From an uncultured Christensenellaceae bacterium (GTDB lineage: Bacteria > Bacillota > Clostridia > Christensenellales > MGBC116941): a DNA stretch of 7,051 nt. A program made the translations under genes and the position numbers. Positions 6,419 through 7,051 of this stretch are shown here, in pieces (the stretch's first letter is position 1; every line of letters starts with the position of its first letter). Under the pieces are notes generated by a model. The model did no database searches and was not told the origin of the DNA. It saw only the letters and a list, made by a program, of their open reading frames with translations. The DNA lies in NCBI GenBank assembly GCA_910585035.1, contig CAJUEF010000024.1, positions 1-7,051 on the forward strand, written 5' to 3'.

Positions 6419-6444
6419 TAAAAAACGCCATATTTTAATGGCGT
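6419..6444 (-). terminator. Second terminator-like hairpin, upstream of the glycosylase gene
   Basis: On the minus strand a perfect 7-bp stem, ACGCCAT (6444-6438) and ATGGCGT (6431-6425), closes a 6-nt loop and is followed by a run of T (6424-6420) then ATAAAAAAAT. It fits an intrinsic terminator. It could back up the stronger one at 6505-6539 or attenuate transcripts entering the glycosylase gene. Confidence 0.55.
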
Positions 6445-6504
6445 AAAATGTATAAAATAAAAATATTTGCCAAAATTATTTTATATTATTTTTAAAAACT
6501 TTTG
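6445..6504. other. AT-rich spacer between the two hairpins
   Basis: This spacer is almost wholly A and T and holds no plausible ORF. A promoter-like pair reads on the minus strand: TTGCAA (6507-6502), a 16-nt spacer and TATAAA (6485-6480). If real, its transcript would pass through the hairpin at 6419-6444 before reaching the glycosylase gene. The base composition makes this a weak call. Confidence 0.25.
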
Positions 6505-6539
6505 CAAAATAAAAATAAGGCGGGACTGCTCACCGCCTT
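6505..6539 (-). terminator. Intrinsic terminator after the DUF2871 gene
   Basis: Nineteen bases after the DUF2871 stop codon, a perfect 7-bp stem, AAGGCGG (6539-6533) and CCGCCTT (6523-6517), closes a 9-nt loop on the minus strand, followed by ATTTTTATTTT. The plus strand also reads T-rich after the stem, so it could act in both directions, although no plus-strand gene ends here. Confidence 0.75.
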
Positions 6540-6558
6540 GTTTTTATTAATTATGTAT

Positions 6559-6969
6559 TTACTCAGTTCTTTCCTTTAACGCAAGGAAAAAGAGTATAAT
6601 TCCAATTCCAAGAAATATATGCCCCATTCCGGCCAATCCCGAAATCATACCGTTAAGAGAACGGGTAAGCGCCGTTTGGGTAACCTGAAACCATCCTCTT
6701 ACCAGCAGCATTATTACGGTCAGCACAAGGCCTGCATTATAGCTCCACATAAAAGCTTTATACCTTTTGCTTTTATCAACAGAAAACAATTTAATAGCAA
6801 ATGCAACTGCCAAGAACATCAGCATACCAAGCATAAATAAATGAGTATGTACAAAACCAAGAGCTGTTCTTCCTTCAAAGCCGCTGTATTTTGTAAATTC
6901 CCGATAAAACACACCGCCAACCATTGCCATTATCGCGTAAAAAAACGCTAAATTAACTGTCTTTTTCAT
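6559..6969 (-). CDS. DUF2871 family four-helix membrane protein
   Basis: The 136-residue protein is strongly hydrophobic, with four predicted transmembrane segments at about 5-23, 37-60, 73-91 and 109-131, and a charged C-terminal tail. FYREFTK (21-27), HTHLFMLGM (41-49), RGWFQV (91-96) and AGMGHI (113-118) match what I recall of the DUF2871 family, whose function is not known. His41, His43 and His117 lie in or next to helices and could bind a metal or haem, but this is only a suggestion. GGGGAG lies 5 nt before the ATG, inside a run of seven G. The gene follows the partial upstream gene by 23 nt and is probably co-transcribed with it. Its own terminator separates it from the glycosylase. Confidence 0.8.
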   Translation of the reverse strand: MKKTVNLAFFYAIMAMVGGVFYREFTKYSGFEGRTALGFVHTHLFMLGMLMFLAVAFAIKLFSVDKSKRYKAFMWSYNAGLVLTVIMLLVRGWFQVTQTALTRSLNGMISGLAGMGHIFLGIGIILFFLALKERTE

Positions 6970-6992
6970 TTTTACTCCCCCCCTAACCTTTA

Positions 6993-7051
6993 CTATTTCT
7001 TACCTGACGACATAGTTATATCAATTACAGCGCATACTATTCCTGCCGCAA
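6993..7051 (-). CDS. 3' end of an unidentified gene entering from the window edge
   Basis: One minus-strand frame stays open from the edge to a TAG at 6993-6995 and encodes AAGIVCAVIDITMSSGKK. The other two frames meet stops within 10 codons of the edge. A short hydrophobic stretch followed by a Ser/Gly/Lys tail would suit the end of a membrane protein, but the piece is too short to identify. The close spacing (23 nt) to the next gene supports it being a real upstream operon member. Confidence 0.4.
   Translation of the reverse strand, partial: AAGIVCAVIDITMSSGKK

Overview
The window looks like a stretch of chromosome from a low-GC, anaerobic Firmicute (Clostridia). The support is the AT-rich intergenic DNA, strong AGGAGG-type ribosome binding sites, Firmicute-like GuaB and GuaA protein motifs, and the mix of an OGG-type glycosylase, a DUF2871 membrane protein and nickel-pincer cofactor genes. 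No genus can be named from this sequence. Every supported gene reads on the minus strand, so transcription runs from high to low coordinates.

Right-hand part (about 6400-7051): the last 18 codons of an unidentified gene enter from the window edge. They are followed by a four-helix DUF2871 membrane protein (6559-6969) with a good intrinsic terminator just downstream (6505-6539). A 163-bp, very AT-rich gap follows, holding a second terminator-like hairpin (6419-6444). Then comes an OGG1-family 8-oxoguanine DNA glycosylase (5535-6395), which has no visible Shine-Dalgarno sequence and a TATAAT box 6 bp before its ATG.

Central and left part (155-5458): a well-formed promoter (TTGACA-17-TAACAT, 5518-5546) overlaps the end of the glycosylase gene and should drive a five-gene operon: guaB, larE, larB, larC and a short guaA-like gene. 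All four junctions overlap (8, 1, 4 and 11 nt), so the genes are probably translationally coupled. A hairpin at 108-139 probably ends the transcript. GuaB (IMP to XMP) and the last gene (XMP to GMP) form the GMP branch of purine synthesis. LarB, LarE and LarC make the nickel-pincer nucleotide (NPN) cofactor of LarA-type racemases and epimerases. No larA is in the window.

The most notable feature is the last gene. It keeps a complete-looking ATP-pyrophosphatase and dimerisation region of GMP synthetase. Its N-terminal glutamine amidotransferase domain, however, has shrunk to about 80 residues that still resemble the first strands of the domain; the catalytic Cys appears replaced and the His/Glu part is absent. 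It is probably an ammonia-dependent or partner-dependent GMP synthetase, or a paralogue with a new role. Its position in one tightly overlapping operon with the NPN genes is the most unusual arrangement here. I did not see CRISPR arrays, tRNA or rRNA genes, insertion sequences or riboswitches.
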